A DNA stretch of 64,000 nucleotides from Bacteroidetes bacterium UBA1935 (GCA_002337045.1 DDFF01000006.1:248001-312000); one strand, 5' to 3'; positions 26,066-34,541 are shown, numbered from the stretch's first letter. The notes: generated by a model not told the origin, from the sequence alone. Numbers and translations: made by a program.

Positions 26066-27151
26066 ATGAAAATTTTCTCAATGGATAATCGTAAAGTTAT
26101 CTATAAGCTGGGTATTGTACTTGGATTAGCATTTTCTGCCGGTGCTTGTAAGCCTACTTATGATGAAATTGATAACAATAACGTTATATCAAAACCATAC
26201 GTACTGTATGTAGGCGATACGTTTGGTGCTATATACAAAACTAATGATGGTCTGAATTTTCAGTCTGTTTTTGGTCCGGATAACTATCCTGCAACAGCCA
26301 TGGTAGTATCTGGTCAAAATTTGATATACATCAAAAATAACGTACACATTATCGAAAATCTGGGGCAAGCTGGTAGTAATACCAACCCGACATTGATTGG
26401 TGGTGCTTTTGAGAATTATGGTGAATCTATCATCATAGCTCCTAACATACCTGCGTTTAAAAACAGGGTATACATAGGTAGCGTTGGTGACCATGGTTTG
26501 ATGTATAACGATTCAAATGGCCGTCCGGGTATCAGTTATGCAAACTGGAAAAGTGATAATGACTCAGCCTTTATTTTATCGCCAGGTAACGTAATTACAT
26601 CATTGACATTACTGGATGATGGTACTTTGATAGCTTACGATGATGGTAACAAACGCACTTTCAAGTTGACAGGCATCACGCAAAAATGGTCTCAAACTAC
26701 AGGTGGTAAACTACCTGCATCCGGCAATTTCTTCCTTTCGCACAAAGGCAACGTATTGCTTGCTGCAGATAGAACAGGTGCTAACGGTGTGTACTATAGT
26801 ACTAATTATGGCAACAGTTGGTCTCCATATACAGGTATACCTACTACATCAAAAATACTGAGTATGTGTGGTGGTTTTGGCCAAACAGTATTGGTAGGTA
26901 CAGATGGTGGTGGTGTGTATCGCCTGCCGGTAGGCTCTACAAAGTTTGTAACTGCAAATATTGGCATGCCAAAGAATGCTTTTGTTAAAAGCCTTTCAGA
27001 AAAATACGATTACTTCAAAAACAATACTTCAAAGCAATACATATACGCAGCTACAGATCAGGGTGTGTATCGTAGTCAGGACCTAGGTGAAAACTGGGTG
27101 AAGGTTTACGAAAACCCTAATAAGAAAGGTAGCTTTACGGTAATGTATTAG
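26066..27151 (+). CDS. Predicted lipoprotein with beta-propeller-like repeats
   Basis: The 361-residue product has a lipobox SAGAC near residue 28 and then repeats like those of sortilin/BNR propellers: GAIYKTNDGLNFQSVF, GVYYSTNYGNSWSPY and GVYRSQDLGENWVKVY, in which the Asp-box pattern S-x-D/N-x-G-x-x-W recurs. Such propellers bind sugars or proteins, but no catalytic role can be inferred. Start is ATG 26066; ATG 26081 (MDNRKVIYK) is equally good. It follows the DUF4836 lipoprotein after a hairpin and overlaps the convergent S4 gene by four bases. Confidence 0.7.
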   Translation: MKIFSMDNRKVIYKLGIVLGLAFSAGACKPTYDEIDNNNVISKPYVLYVGDTFGAIYKTNDGLNFQSVFGPDNYPATAMVVSGQNLIYIKNNVHIIENLGQAGSNTNPTLIGGAFENYGESIIIAPNIPAFKNRVYIGSVGDHGLMYNDSNGRPGISYANWKSDNDSAFILSPGNVITSLTLLDDGTLIAYDDGNKRTFKLTGITQKWSQTTGGKLPASGNFFLSHKGNVLLAADRTGANGVYYSTNYGNSWSPYTGIPTTSKILSMCGGFGQTVLVGTDGGGVYRLPVGSTKFVTANIGMPKNAFVKSLSEKYDYFKNNTSKQYIYAATDQGVYRSQDLGENWVKVYENPNKKGSFTVMY

Positions 27152-27549
27152 TCTTCTGTTTCAGCTTCATCATCGCTGAGAAAATCATTCAGGTCGCGAC
27201 GTTCTTTTTTGGACGGGCGGCCTGTTTTGCTTAGGCGCTTACCTGTATAGAAGCTGGTACCCATACGTTTGTTGTATTGCAGGTCTTCTTCAGATGTGAG
27301 GTCTGTATAGTTCTTGATAGCCTCTTCAAAACCTACACGTTTCTGCAGCAGCCCTGTTACACGTATGGTCCATTTGCGCTCGGCACGTATGTCGTAGATT
27401 TCGCCAATGCTTACACTGCGTGCAGGTTTTACATTGGCACCGTTCAGTTTTACTTTGCCTTCTTCGCAGGCTTTGGTGGCAAGGGTACGCGTTTTGAAGA
27501 TGCGTATAGACCACAGGTATTTATCCAGTCTTAATTTCTCATCTGCCAT
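27148..27549 (-). CDS. hslR: S4 RNA-binding protein, Hsp15-like
   Basis: This 133-residue protein starts with an S4 RNA-binding domain (LRLDKYLWSIRIFKTRTLATKACEEG split over residues 6-31, then VKLNGANVKPARSV) and has a basic, then acidic tail. Hsp15 (HslR) binds 50S subunits that carry stalled nascent chains and helps recycle them. The order and length fit HslR, including the TGRPSKKERRDL segment in the tail typical of the family. The gene overlaps the convergent lipoprotein gene by four bases and is divergent from purN, 60 bases away. Confidence 0.85.
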   Translation of the reverse strand: MADEKLRLDKYLWSIRIFKTRTLATKACEEGKVKLNGANVKPARSVSIGEIYDIRAERKWTIRVTGLLQKRVGFEEAIKNYTDLTSEEDLQYNKRMGTSFYTGKRLSKTGRPSKKERRDLNDFLSDDEAETED

Positions 27550-27591
27550 ATTGCTAAATTACATAAATGCAGCATCACCAAAACTGTTTTG

Positions 27592-27599
27592 TAGTTTTG
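27592..27599 (+). promoter_or_regulatory. Possible -7 box of purN
   Basis: TAGTTTTG matches TAnnTTTG and ends 10 bases before the purN ATG, which would leave a leader of only a few bases. Confidence 0.4.
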
Positions 27600-27609
27600 T
27601 GTTATTCTT

Positions 27610-28185
27610 ATGCATTCACTCATCATATTCGCATCTGGCCGCGGCAGCAATGCACAGGCTATCATAGATTTCTTCAAGGCCAATGGTAAGGCTAAGGTTT
27701 CGCTCATCGTATCGAACAAGGCAGATGCAGGTGTGCTGGAGATTGCTAAGAAAGAACACATACCCTTCCTGATAATAGATAAGCATACTGCAAAAGAAGT
27801 GCTGCTGGTAGAACAGATGATGGAATATAAACCATCGCTGGTTGTTTTAGCAGGCTATCTGTGGAAGGTACCTGAAACGATACTGAATGCATTCCCGAAC
27901 AGGATAATAAATGTGCACCCCGCATTATTGCCGAAGTATGGTGGTAAAGGTATGTATGGGCATCATGTGCACCAGGCTGTGGTTGCCAATAAAGAAAGGG
28001 AATCGGGCATTACGATACACTATGTGAATGAACACTATGATGAGGGTAACATTATAACACAGGCAAGATGCAGTGTAACAACTACCGATACGCCTGATGA
28101 TGTAGCGCATAAGATTCATAAATTGGAACACTATTTCTTTCCGCGTACTATAGAGTTTTTGCTGGATAGTTTGAACCGGTATTGA
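27610..28185 (+). CDS. purN: Phosphoribosylglycinamide formyltransferase
   Basis: PurN adds a formyl group from 10-formyl-tetrahydrofolate to GAR in purine synthesis. The 191-residue product shows the substrate loop ASGRGSNAQAI (9-19), the catalytic Asn-x-His in INVHPALLPKYGG, and the folate-site Asp in HYDEGNII. Length is normal. It stands alone; no other pur gene is in the window. The only nearby promoter candidate ends 10 bases before the ATG. Confidence 0.95.
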   Translation: MHSLIIFASGRGSNAQAIIDFFKANGKAKVSLIVSNKADAGVLEIAKKEHIPFLIIDKHTAKEVLLVEQMMEYKPSLVVLAGYLWKVPETILNAFPNRIINVHPALLPKYGGKGMYGHHVHQAVVANKERESGITIHYVNEHYDEGNIITQARCSVTTTDTPDDVAHKIHKLEHYFFPRTIEFLLDSLNRY

Positions 28186-28264
28186 TGGGATTAAGGGATG
28201 AGCCGGGTTTTATGCTCTCTCTTGATAGCTAATCAACTAATTAACAAGTCAACGAATCAACAAA

Positions 28265-28657
28265 CTACCAATCCTTCCTGCGCAGCTGTTTTTTCTCTGA
28301 TGCTTTCTTTTTGCTATTGAGGCGTGCCTCTTTGGCGGCTATACTGATTTTTGTCGGCTTACGCTTTTTAGGTACTATCAGGCTTTTGGCAACAATCTCC
28401 TGCATTTTTGAAGTAGCAATCTGTTTGTTTTCGAGCTGAGAGCGTGTTTCACTGCACTTCACTATCAGGTAGCCATCTTTATTAATACGGTTGGCAAGTT
28501 TGTTGGAGATGAGTTCTTTTTCTTCTTGCGTAAAAGCATGCGACTGGCCAATGTGCAACCAGGCTTCAACCATCGTCTCTACCTTGTTTACATTCTGCCC
28601 GCCTTTGCCACCGCTGCGTGCGGTACGGTAAAATATTTCGTTTTGAAAGTTGTGCAT
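28265..28657 (-). CDS. arfB: Alternative ribosome-rescue peptidyl-tRNA hydrolase ArfB
   Basis: ArfB (YaeJ) frees ribosomes stalled without a stop codon by hydrolysing peptidyl-tRNA. The 130-residue product has the GGQ-containing segment RTARSGGKGGQNVNKVET of class I release factors without their stop-codon-reading domains. It ends in a basic tail (KKKASEKKQLRRKDW) that would enter the empty mRNA channel. ATG 28657 is preferred over two preceding in-frame TTG codons. It starts eight bases after the stop of the AAA+ ATPase gene, so they are co-transcribed. Confidence 0.92.
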   Translation of the reverse strand: MHNFQNEIFYRTARSGGKGGQNVNKVETMVEAWLHIGQSHAFTQEEKELISNKLANRINKDGYLIVKCSETRSQLENKQIATSKMQEIVAKSLIVPKKRKPTKISIAAKEARLNSKKKASEKKQLRRKDW

Positions 28658-28665
28658 CAACAAAT

Positions 28666-30201
28666 TTAAAAATCTTCCTCTTCTTCGTCTTCCTCCTCGC
28701 TATTGAAGTTCATATTCATCATACTACCCAGTATATCGCCAAAGCTGTAGCCACCGCTTTCAACACCTTTCTTGCTGATGAGTGAGAAGGATGCCAAACC
28801 GTGCAGCATAAACTCCATCAGCAGTGCTATCTGTGCTTCATCTGCATTTGGGTAATACTGTTTTACAGCTGCATACAAGCCATCTACCTGATACAGGTTA
28901 TTGCGATATGCATCGTCTGCTGCATCCTGCATGGTAACAAGGTCGTTGCCACGGCCAAACCAATCTATTACTGATTGATAAGGATTTGGTTTTGGTTTCA
29001 CCTTGTCGTTGCCGCGTGGTTGTTTTTTGAAAGACTGTGGGTCGGGAAAATATTGGATGAACATGGTGCGGATAGCCTGCTCCAGCAAACGATGTGCTAC
29101 GTTAGTAGGCCCTTCCTGCTCGCCTTCATACACCAGTTCTATCTTACCCGTGATGGATGGTATAACACCAATGAAATCGGCAATGCGTACTAACGTCTTA
29201 TTGCTGCCATGCTTCAAAGCACGCAGCTCGGCAGTGCTTATCAGGTTCTCGTATGCAGAAATAGTAAGACGTGCAGATACACCACTCTTCTGGTCTACAT
29301 ACTCGCTCTTGCGTGCTTCCATGGCAATCTCTTCAACCAGCATCTTGGCAAGATCAGGCATTTCTACCTTTTCCATTTGCGCTGGCAATACATCTGCTTC
29401 CTGCTCAGTAATAGCTTGCGATACATGTACTGTTTTAGGATAGTGTGTTACTATCTGGCTTTCAATACGGTCTTTCAGCGGTGTTACAATACTACCACGA
29501 TTGGTGTAGTCTTCGGGATTGGCAGTGAATACAAAAAGAATATCCAAAGGCATGCGCAGTTTGAAACCGCGTATCTGAATATCGCCCTCCTGCAATATGT
29601 TGAAGAGTGATACCTGAATGCGTGCCTGCAAATCGGGCAGCTCGTTGATAACAAATATACCTCTGTGAGAACGTGGTATGATGCCGTAGTGCAGCACACG
29701 TTCGTCAGCAAAACTGAGGCGCATATTTGCAGCTTTGATAGGGTCTACATCACCTATCAGGTCGGCAACAGATACATCGGGCGTAGCTAGCTTTTCGCCA
29801 TAGCGCTCGCTGCGGTGCAACCAGTTGATAGGTGTTGCATCGCCCATTTCATTGAGCAGATTGCGTGCATACAACGATATCGGTGCAAACGGACTGTCGT
29901 TGATGTCGCTGCCATCTACAACAGGTATCCATTCGTCCAGCAGGTTTACCATCTCGCGTGCCATGCGTGTTTTCGCCTGCCCTCGAAGACCAAGGAATAA
30001 TATATTGTGACGCGAAAGCAAAGCCCTTTCCACATCAGGTATTACAGTGTCCTCGTAACCCAGAATGCCTGTGAAAGGGTTTTGATTTGTTTGTATAGAA
30101 TTAATAAGATTATGACGTACCTCTTCCTTTACCGATTTTGGTTGATAACCGGATGCCTTCAGTTCGCCGAATGTCTTTATAGTTGGTTGCATACTTGCCA
30201 T
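28666..30201 (-). CDS. Magnesium-chelatase/MoxR-type AAA+ ATPase
   Basis: A 511-residue cytoplasmic AAA+ ATPase. Walker A is GLRGQAKTR, and the Walker B equivalent reads GIFVINELP, with Asn in place of the usual Asp before the catalytic Glu. NPEDYTNRGSIVTPLKDRIES holds sensor 1 and the arginine finger region, as in the helix-2-insert group (BchI, MoxR, RavA). The C-terminal part is helical and ends in a long run of Glu/Asp. MoxR-type ATPases usually work with a VWA-domain partner as metal inserter or chaperone; none is nearby. Start set at ATG 30201 (MASMQPT). It is followed by arfB. Confidence 0.82.
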   Translation of the reverse strand: MASMQPTIKTFGELKASGYQPKSVKEEVRHNLINSIQTNQNPFTGILGYEDTVIPDVERALLSRHNILFLGLRGQAKTRMAREMVNLLDEWIPVVDGSDINDSPFAPISLYARNLLNEMGDATPINWLHRSERYGEKLATPDVSVADLIGDVDPIKAANMRLSFADERVLHYGIIPRSHRGIFVINELPDLQARIQVSLFNILQEGDIQIRGFKLRMPLDILFVFTANPEDYTNRGSIVTPLKDRIESQIVTHYPKTVHVSQAITEQEADVLPAQMEKVEMPDLAKMLVEEIAMEARKSEYVDQKSGVSARLTISAYENLISTAELRALKHGSNKTLVRIADFIGVIPSITGKIELVYEGEQEGPTNVAHRLLEQAIRTMFIQYFPDPQSFKKQPRGNDKVKPKPNPYQSVIDWFGRGNDLVTMQDAADDAYRNNLYQVDGLYAAVKQYYPNADEAQIALLMEFMLHGLASFSLISKKGVESGGYSFGDILGSMMNMNFNSEEEDEEEEDF

Positions 30202-30280
30202 AAGAGATTCGAAGTTACAGGTTTGTAACAATGCAGCAGGCTAAGTGTTTGCAATAGCGGTATAAAGAATATTGAAATGG

Positions 30281-31408
30281 TTAGTATTCACCAAAGTTCA
30301 TACCGCCCTCCAGTATATCATCGAGCATAAAGAGTTTGCGGTTCTTTACTTCTTTCTTCTCTGTCAATTCTACGTCTACCGTGGTTTTGTCTTTGAAGGA
30401 AGACCATTCTCCTGAGGCTTTATCGCCCTTTATAGTTATTTCCATAACACCTACATCTTCTTCTGTCAGTATCAGTTTACCATCTGCAGATTTGGTAACG
30501 TCCAATACTACATAGTCTTCCATATCCTGAAATTTATAAACAGCGTCCCATGCACAAACAGGTTTAGGACAGGGACCTTTCAGGCTGCGGATGTATAGCT
30601 CCATTTTTATCTCACCATCAAACAAGCCCGTATACAGCTTGCGCTCTACAACATCATTAGTAGATGGTTTTTTCTTCTCTTCATCGTCGTCATTACCAAC
30701 ACTAAGCGGATTATCGGCCTTTGGCGTTTTTGCCGCAGCTGCTGCCAGTGCCATGCTGTCTTCAGCTTTGCCAATGGTATCGGATAATGCATAGAGTTGG
30801 GCTATCAGTACATCTTTCAGTACTTTTCTTTCAGCAGCCAGCTTCTCGTAATATTCTTCAATGCTTTCAGCTTCCAGTATGTTTACAATGCGGCCACCGT
30901 ACCATTGGTTGTTGAAACCATGTACATCTTTGATGGATATACAATAGATTTTGCGCGTCAGTAAATCTTGCACAAATATGTAGCCTTGCAGGCGATATGG
31001 TATAATTTTCTCAAGCCCTACCAATTCGCGTGGCAGCATTGCTTTTTCCAGTTCGAAACGGGCAATCAGCAAATCTCTCCAGTGGATACCCGAGTCGAGC
31101 CCCTTCTTATGTATGAATTTGAAATCGCGAATAATGGATTTGTTGTAGTAGGGATCGAACTGCTGAAGATTGAGAGGATTGGAACGCAGGTTATTGATGC
31201 GCCTGTTGTTGACGATGCCTGTATCTGAGTATCGCTGTGCCATGTTCCATAGGGTATCGAACCGGGGGAAAAGCATTGCGTAAGCAGAGTCGTCTTCGGT
31301 ACCAAAGCATTGAATTATCTTATTCACCAGTGCTTCTTCATTCTTCTGCTGCGCAATAGCAACAGAAGTGAGCAGCAACATCCATACAGCCAGAAATGCT
31401 TTTTTCAT
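30281..31408 (-). CDS. Secreted protein of unknown function
   Basis: The 375-residue product has a signal peptide (1-19, ending AIA) and no recognised domain. The first part (20-200) is helical with conserved-looking YYNKSIIRDFKFIHKKG and aromatic stretches. A low-complexity Ala/Asp/Lys linker lies near 215-250, and a C-terminal beta-rich segment follows (about 255-355). A similar helical-plus-beta layout is seen in other Bacteroidota exported unknowns. Its ATG lies only 12 bases after the T-run of the terminator of the preceding operon. The AAA+ ATPase gene starts 79 bases after its stop. Confidence 0.65.
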   Translation of the reverse strand: MKKAFLAVWMLLLTSVAIAQQKNEEALVNKIIQCFGTEDDSAYAMLFPRFDTLWNMAQRYSDTGIVNNRRINNLRSNPLNLQQFDPYYNKSIIRDFKFIHKKGLDSGIHWRDLLIARFELEKAMLPRELVGLEKIIPYRLQGYIFVQDLLTRKIYCISIKDVHGFNNQWYGGRIVNILEAESIEEYYEKLAAERKVLKDVLIAQLYALSDTIGKAEDSMALAAAAAKTPKADNPLSVGNDDDEEKKKPSTNDVVERKLYTGLFDGEIKMELYIRSLKGPCPKPVCAWDAVYKFQDMEDYVVLDVTKSADGKLILTEEDVGVMEITIKGDKASGEWSSFKDKTTVDVELTEKKEVKNRKLFMLDDILEGGMNFGEY

Positions 31409-31420
31409 ACTATGAAAATA

Positions 31421-31452
31421 AAAAAAGAAACCCTCTTTGAAGAGGGTTTTTA
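31421..31452 (-). terminator. Terminator after ArsC-like gene
   Basis: On the minus strand AAACCCTCTT and AAGAGGGTTT arms, starting at the stop codon, are followed by C and six Ts. Confidence 0.75.
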
Positions 31453-31785
31453 TAATATATCCTTTACCAATTTCGGTGGACGGGCAATGATTGCTTTATC
31501 TCCGTTTACCACTATGGGTCTTTGCAGCAGTATAGGGTTATCTATAATTGCCTGCAGCAACTCGTTATCACTAAGCTGTTTGCCTGGATATTGTTCTGCA
31601 AATACTTGTTCGCCCTTGCGGACAATGTCCGTTGCAGTTACGCCAAGTTTGGTAAGTAATGTTTGCAGTTCTTCAATACTCAATGGTTCGTGCAGATAGA
31701 ATTTATATTGTACTTCTTTGCCTTGTAACAATTCTGAAAGCTCCTGACACTTACTGCATTCACCGTTGTGATAAACTGTGAGCAT
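31450..31785 (-). CDS. ArsC/Spx-family thioredoxin-fold protein
   Basis: The 111-residue product is of the arsenate reductase (glutaredoxin-coupled)/Spx family. It has YHNGECSKC with Cys10, an LHEPLSIEELQTLL helix and NPILLQRPIVV followed by ARPPKLV, the conserved cis-Pro and arginine segments. The second cysteine, Cys13, makes a CxxC pair that classical ArsC lacks but Spx-like proteins have, so the role may be redox rather than arsenate reduction. Its start overlaps the stop of scoB by one base; it closes the scoA-scoB operon. Confidence 0.82.
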   Translation of the reverse strand: MLTVYHNGECSKCQELSELLQGKEVQYKFYLHEPLSIEELQTLLTKLGVTATDIVRKGEQVFAEQYPGKQLSDNELLQAIIDNPILLQRPIVVNGDKAIIARPPKLVKDIL

Positions 31786-32441
31786 TAGAAAGTCATTTCC
31801 TTCACATCGTCTGCAATAACAAGACGTCCGGCAGTTTTTGCTTTTATCTCGTCAATAGTAACGCCAGGTGCATGTTCCAGACAACGGAAGCCTTCTTCTG
31901 TAATATCAAATACGCCCAAATCTGTCACTACTTTTTTCACACATTTAACGCCTGTAAGCGGTAGCGAGCATTTTGGCAGCAGCTTGCTTTCGCCTTTCGG
32001 GTTGGTATGCTGCATAGCCACAATGATGTTTTTTGCAGCAGCTACCAGATCCATTGCGCCACCCATACCTTTCACCATCTTGCCCGGAATCTTCCAGTTG
32101 GCAATATCGCCATTGTCTGCTACTTCCATAGCACCCAGTACCGTAAGGTCTACCTTGCCGGCGCGTATCATACCAAAGCTCATAGCGCTATCAAAGAAAG
32201 CTGAACCCGGCAGTGTTGTAATAGTTTGTTTACCTGCATTTATCAAATCTGCATCCTCATCACCCTCGAAAGGGAAAGGGCCCATACCCAACAAGCCGTT
32301 TTCGCTTTGCAGTACTACGTTTACGCCTTCCGGTATATAGTTGGCAACCAGTGTAGGAATACCTATGCCAAGATTTACATAGAAACCATCCTGCAGTTCT
32401 TTCGCTATGCGTTGCGCAATTTGTATTTTATCTAAAGCCAT
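31785..32441 (-). CDS. scoB: 3-oxoacid CoA-transferase subunit B
   Basis: Subunit B of succinyl-CoA:3-ketoacid CoA-transferase, which moves CoA between succinyl-CoA and acetoacetate in ketone-body and branched-chain breakdown. The 218-residue product has the catalytic Glu in SENGLLGMGPFP (Glu47) and the family segments GAMEVADNGDIANWK and MGGAMDLVAAAKNII. It starts two bases after the stop of subunit A and overlaps the next gene by one base, so the complex is made from one transcript. Exact acid specificity cannot be read from the sequence. Confidence 0.94.
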   Translation of the reverse strand: MALDKIQIAQRIAKELQDGFYVNLGIGIPTLVANYIPEGVNVVLQSENGLLGMGPFPFEGDEDADLINAGKQTITTLPGSAFFDSAMSFGMIRAGKVDLTVLGAMEVADNGDIANWKIPGKMVKGMGGAMDLVAAAKNIIVAMQHTNPKGESKLLPKCSLPLTGVKCVKKVVTDLGVFDITEEGFRCLEHAPGVTIDEIKAKTAGRLVIADDVKEMTF

Positions 32442-32443
32442 GA

Positions 32444-33142
32444 TTAGTTCCTTTTACGAGTTGTACGTTGTTCAATGCGTTTTTCATAGTCCGTACCCTG
32501 AAAGATGCGGTGAACATAGATGCCCGGGGTGTGAATTTCATTCGGGTGCAGTTCGCCAACAGGTACCAGTTCTTCTACCTCTGCAATGGTTGTTTTACCT
32601 GCCATCGCCATCATTGGGTTGAAGTTGCGGGCAGTGTCTTTAAACACCAGGTTGCCTTGTGCATCGCCCTTCCATGCTTTTACAATGGCAAAGTCTGAAT
32701 CGAAAGCATATTCCAGCAGATAGTCTTTACCATTGAAGTTGCGCACTTCTTTGCCCTCTGCTACTTCGGTACCAACACCTGCCAGAAGGTATACAGCGGG
32801 CATACCATAGCCACTTGCCATACAGCGTGTAGCCAATGTGCCTTGTGGTATCAATTCTACTTCCAGCTCGCCACTCAGCAACTGGCGTTCAAATTCTGCA
32901 TTTTCGCCAACGTAAGAAGATATCATCTTCTTTACCTGCTTTTGCTGCAGCATCAGCCCGATACCGAAATCATCGACACCGGCATTGTTTGATATACAAG
33001 TAAGATTATTAACGCCTTTGCGTACCAGTGCGGCAATACAGTTTTCAGGAATGCCACAGAGGCCGAAGCCACCCAACATGAGGGTCATGCCGGATTCTAT
33101 GCCTTTTATAGCCTCATCAGCATTTGCAACCACTTTGTTCAT
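32444..33142 (-). CDS. scoA: 3-oxoacid CoA-transferase subunit A
   Basis: Subunit A, the partner of the scoB product. The 232-residue protein has the CoA-binding GGFGLCGIPENCI (24-36) and the NNAGVDDFGIG and GMPAVYLLAGVGTEVAEGKEVRNF blocks. Length is normal. It lies at the start of the scoA-scoB-arsC-like operon, 76 bases after the OsmC gene on the same strand; whether it has its own promoter is unclear. The gap before it contains two copies of AATTAGCTGAT. Confidence 0.94.
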   Translation of the reverse strand: MNKVVANADEAIKGIESGMTLMLGGFGLCGIPENCIAALVRKGVNNLTCISNNAGVDDFGIGLMLQQKQVKKMISSYVGENAEFERQLLSGELEVELIPQGTLATRCMASGYGMPAVYLLAGVGTEVAEGKEVRNFNGKDYLLEYAFDSDFAIVKAWKGDAQGNLVFKDTARNFNPMMAMAGKTTIAEVEELVPVGELHPNEIHTPGIYVHRIFQGTDYEKRIEQRTTRKRN

Positions 33143-33172
33143 CTGTCAGTAAAATTTGCGCTAAAATACTGC

Positions 33173-33207
33173 AATTAGCTGATTAGCTAATGTGATAATT
33201 AGCTGAT
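33173..33207. repeat. Direct repeat AATTAGCTGAT
   Basis: Two exact copies (33173-33183 and 33197-33207) with an inverted partial copy between them, upstream of scoA. The function, if any, is unknown. Confidence 0.5.
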
Positions 33208-33218
33208 AATAATATGTT

Positions 33219-33689
33219 TTAACCTGCGATAGCCTTAGGCTCATGCTTTACGGGGAAGTTTACCGACTTTGCAATGAAGCATTTGGCATGTGCCTCATCG
33301 TGCAGGGTATTTGCTTTTGCTATCATCGATGCATCTGCAACCGTTACAATAGGAAACAGTGTTACTTCTGTAAAACGTGCACCTTCGGACGTATCCATAG
33401 TCAATACACCCGTTGCATTGTCTGTATAATCAGTTACTATGACGCCGGCATCTGCACAGAGGTGCAGGTACCACAACATATGGCAGCTGGATAGTGAATA
33501 TAGCAATGCATCTTCGGGATTGTGCTTTGTACCATCTCCACGAAAAGGCGTATCAGACGAACAAGAAATTGTTTGCTTGCCCTGTATTGCCCATGTATGC
33601 GCACGCTCGTAAGCATCGTAGCGGGTAGTGCCTTCGCCATTGTTACCTGTCCATGTTATGGTAGCAGCGTAGTGGTGTTGTTTGCTCAT
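33219..33689 (-). CDS. OsmC-family peroxide-detoxifying protein
   Basis: OsmC/Ohr-family proteins reduce organic peroxides by a two-cysteine mechanism. The 156-residue product has HNPEDALLYSLSSCHM with Cys69 and HDEAHAKCFIAKS with Cys137, the usual two reactive cysteines. The sequence resembles the OsmC-like subgroup rather than Ohr proper. It is the last gene of a GNAT-DUF1272-OsmC operon, two bases after the DUF1272 stop. Confidence 0.88.
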   Translation of the reverse strand: MSKQHHYAATITWTGNNGEGTTRYDAYERAHTWAIQGKQTISCSSDTPFRGDGTKHNPEDALLYSLSSCHMLWYLHLCADAGVIVTDYTDNATGVLTMDTSEGARFTEVTLFPIVTVADASMIAKANTLHDEAHAKCFIAKSVNFPVKHEPKAIAG

Positions 33690-33691
33690 AG

Positions 33692-33874
33692 TTATTCTTC
33701 GGTTTGTTTTTTTCTTCTCGGTCTTCTCACCAATTCTCCTTTACAATTGGGGCATATGTTCTCCATTGCTGTTGTACAGTCTTCGCAGAAAGTACATTCG
33801 TAACTGCATACAAATGCAATACCATCCTGTGGCAGTTCTTTGTTGCATTTTTCGCAAACGGGACGCATCTCCAT
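33692..33874 (-). CDS. DUF1272 zinc-ribbon protein
   Basis: A 60-residue protein with eight cysteines in four pairs (CEKC, CSYEC, CEDC, CPNC) and the CPNCKGELVRRPRR C-terminus typical of DUF1272, a small predicted zinc-binding family of unknown function. It lies between the GNAT gene (10 bases) and the OsmC gene (2 bases), and all three are surely co-transcribed. Confidence 0.88.
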   Translation of the reverse strand: MEMRPVCEKCNKELPQDGIAFVCSYECTFCEDCTTAMENICPNCKGELVRRPRRKKQTEE

Positions 33875-33884
33875 ATGTCTAAAG

Positions 33885-34487
33885 TTAAGAATTTAGCAAT
33901 TCAGCAGATTTGTTGATTGTTATTTTCAGTTCTTCATCATTCAATAGCTTAGTTATTGGTATGGGCACCGGCGGGTCTATTACATGTTCCTGCAAGGTAT
34001 ACTGAAACCATAGGTTGGTATGCCATTCGCCCAGTTTATAGCCAATGTTTTTGAACAGACCTATTTCCTCAAAACCATAAGCTCTGTGAAACTCAACACT
34101 GTTTACGTTGGTAACTAATACGCTTGCAAATACATTGATATACCCCTGTTGTTGCAGCAATGCAAAGAGTGTATTGTAGAGTATGCGTGCTATGCCTTTT
34201 CTGTGGTGCTTGTCTGAGATGTATACGGTAGATTCGGGCGACCATTGGTAGGCAGCGCGCTCGCGGTGAGTGCTGCCATAGGCATAGCCTACTATCTCAC
34301 CATCGCACTCGCATACCAGCCATGGGTATTGTGCAGTTATCTTTTCAATCTTCGTTCTGAAATCATCTACCGATGGTATTTCGTATTCGAACGTGTTGGC
34401 AGTGTGCAATACATAGGGCGCATATACTGCAAGCGCCGCTTCCGCATCTGCGGGTGTTATTAATCGTATGTTATAATTGTTGTGCAT
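33885..34487 (-). CDS. GNAT N-acetyltransferase, phosphinothricin acetyltransferase-like
   Basis: The 200-residue product is a GNAT acetyltransferase. The acetyl-CoA site lies in VYISDKHHRKGIARIL, and the ESTVYI strand and SVEFHRAYGFEEIG segment are those of the Pat/YncA group, which acetylates phosphinothricin, methionine sulfoximine or similar amines. The natural substrate is not evident. About 25 C-terminal residues (TKLLNDEELKITINKSAELL) go beyond the usual family end. It starts 13 bases after the T-rich tail of the glnN terminator. Confidence 0.85.
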   Translation of the reverse strand: MHNNYNIRLITPADAEAALAVYAPYVLHTANTFEYEIPSVDDFRTKIEKITAQYPWLVCECDGEIVGYAYGSTHRERAAYQWSPESTVYISDKHHRKGIARILYNTLFALLQQQGYINVFASVLVTNVNSVEFHRAYGFEEIGLFKNIGYKLGEWHTNLWFQYTLQEHVIDPPVPIPITKLLNDEELKITINKSAELLNS

Positions 34488-34499
34488 AGTAAAGCTTAT

Positions 34500-34534
34500 T
34501 AAAACACAAAGCCCCGCAATGGTGCGGGGCTTTG
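34500..34534 (-). terminator. Terminator of glutamine synthetase III gene
   Basis: CAAAGCCCCGC and GCGGGGCTTTG perfect 11-base arms with a short loop, then TGTTTT on the minus strand, seven bases after the stop. Confidence 0.85.
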
Positions 34535-34541
34535 AAAATTG

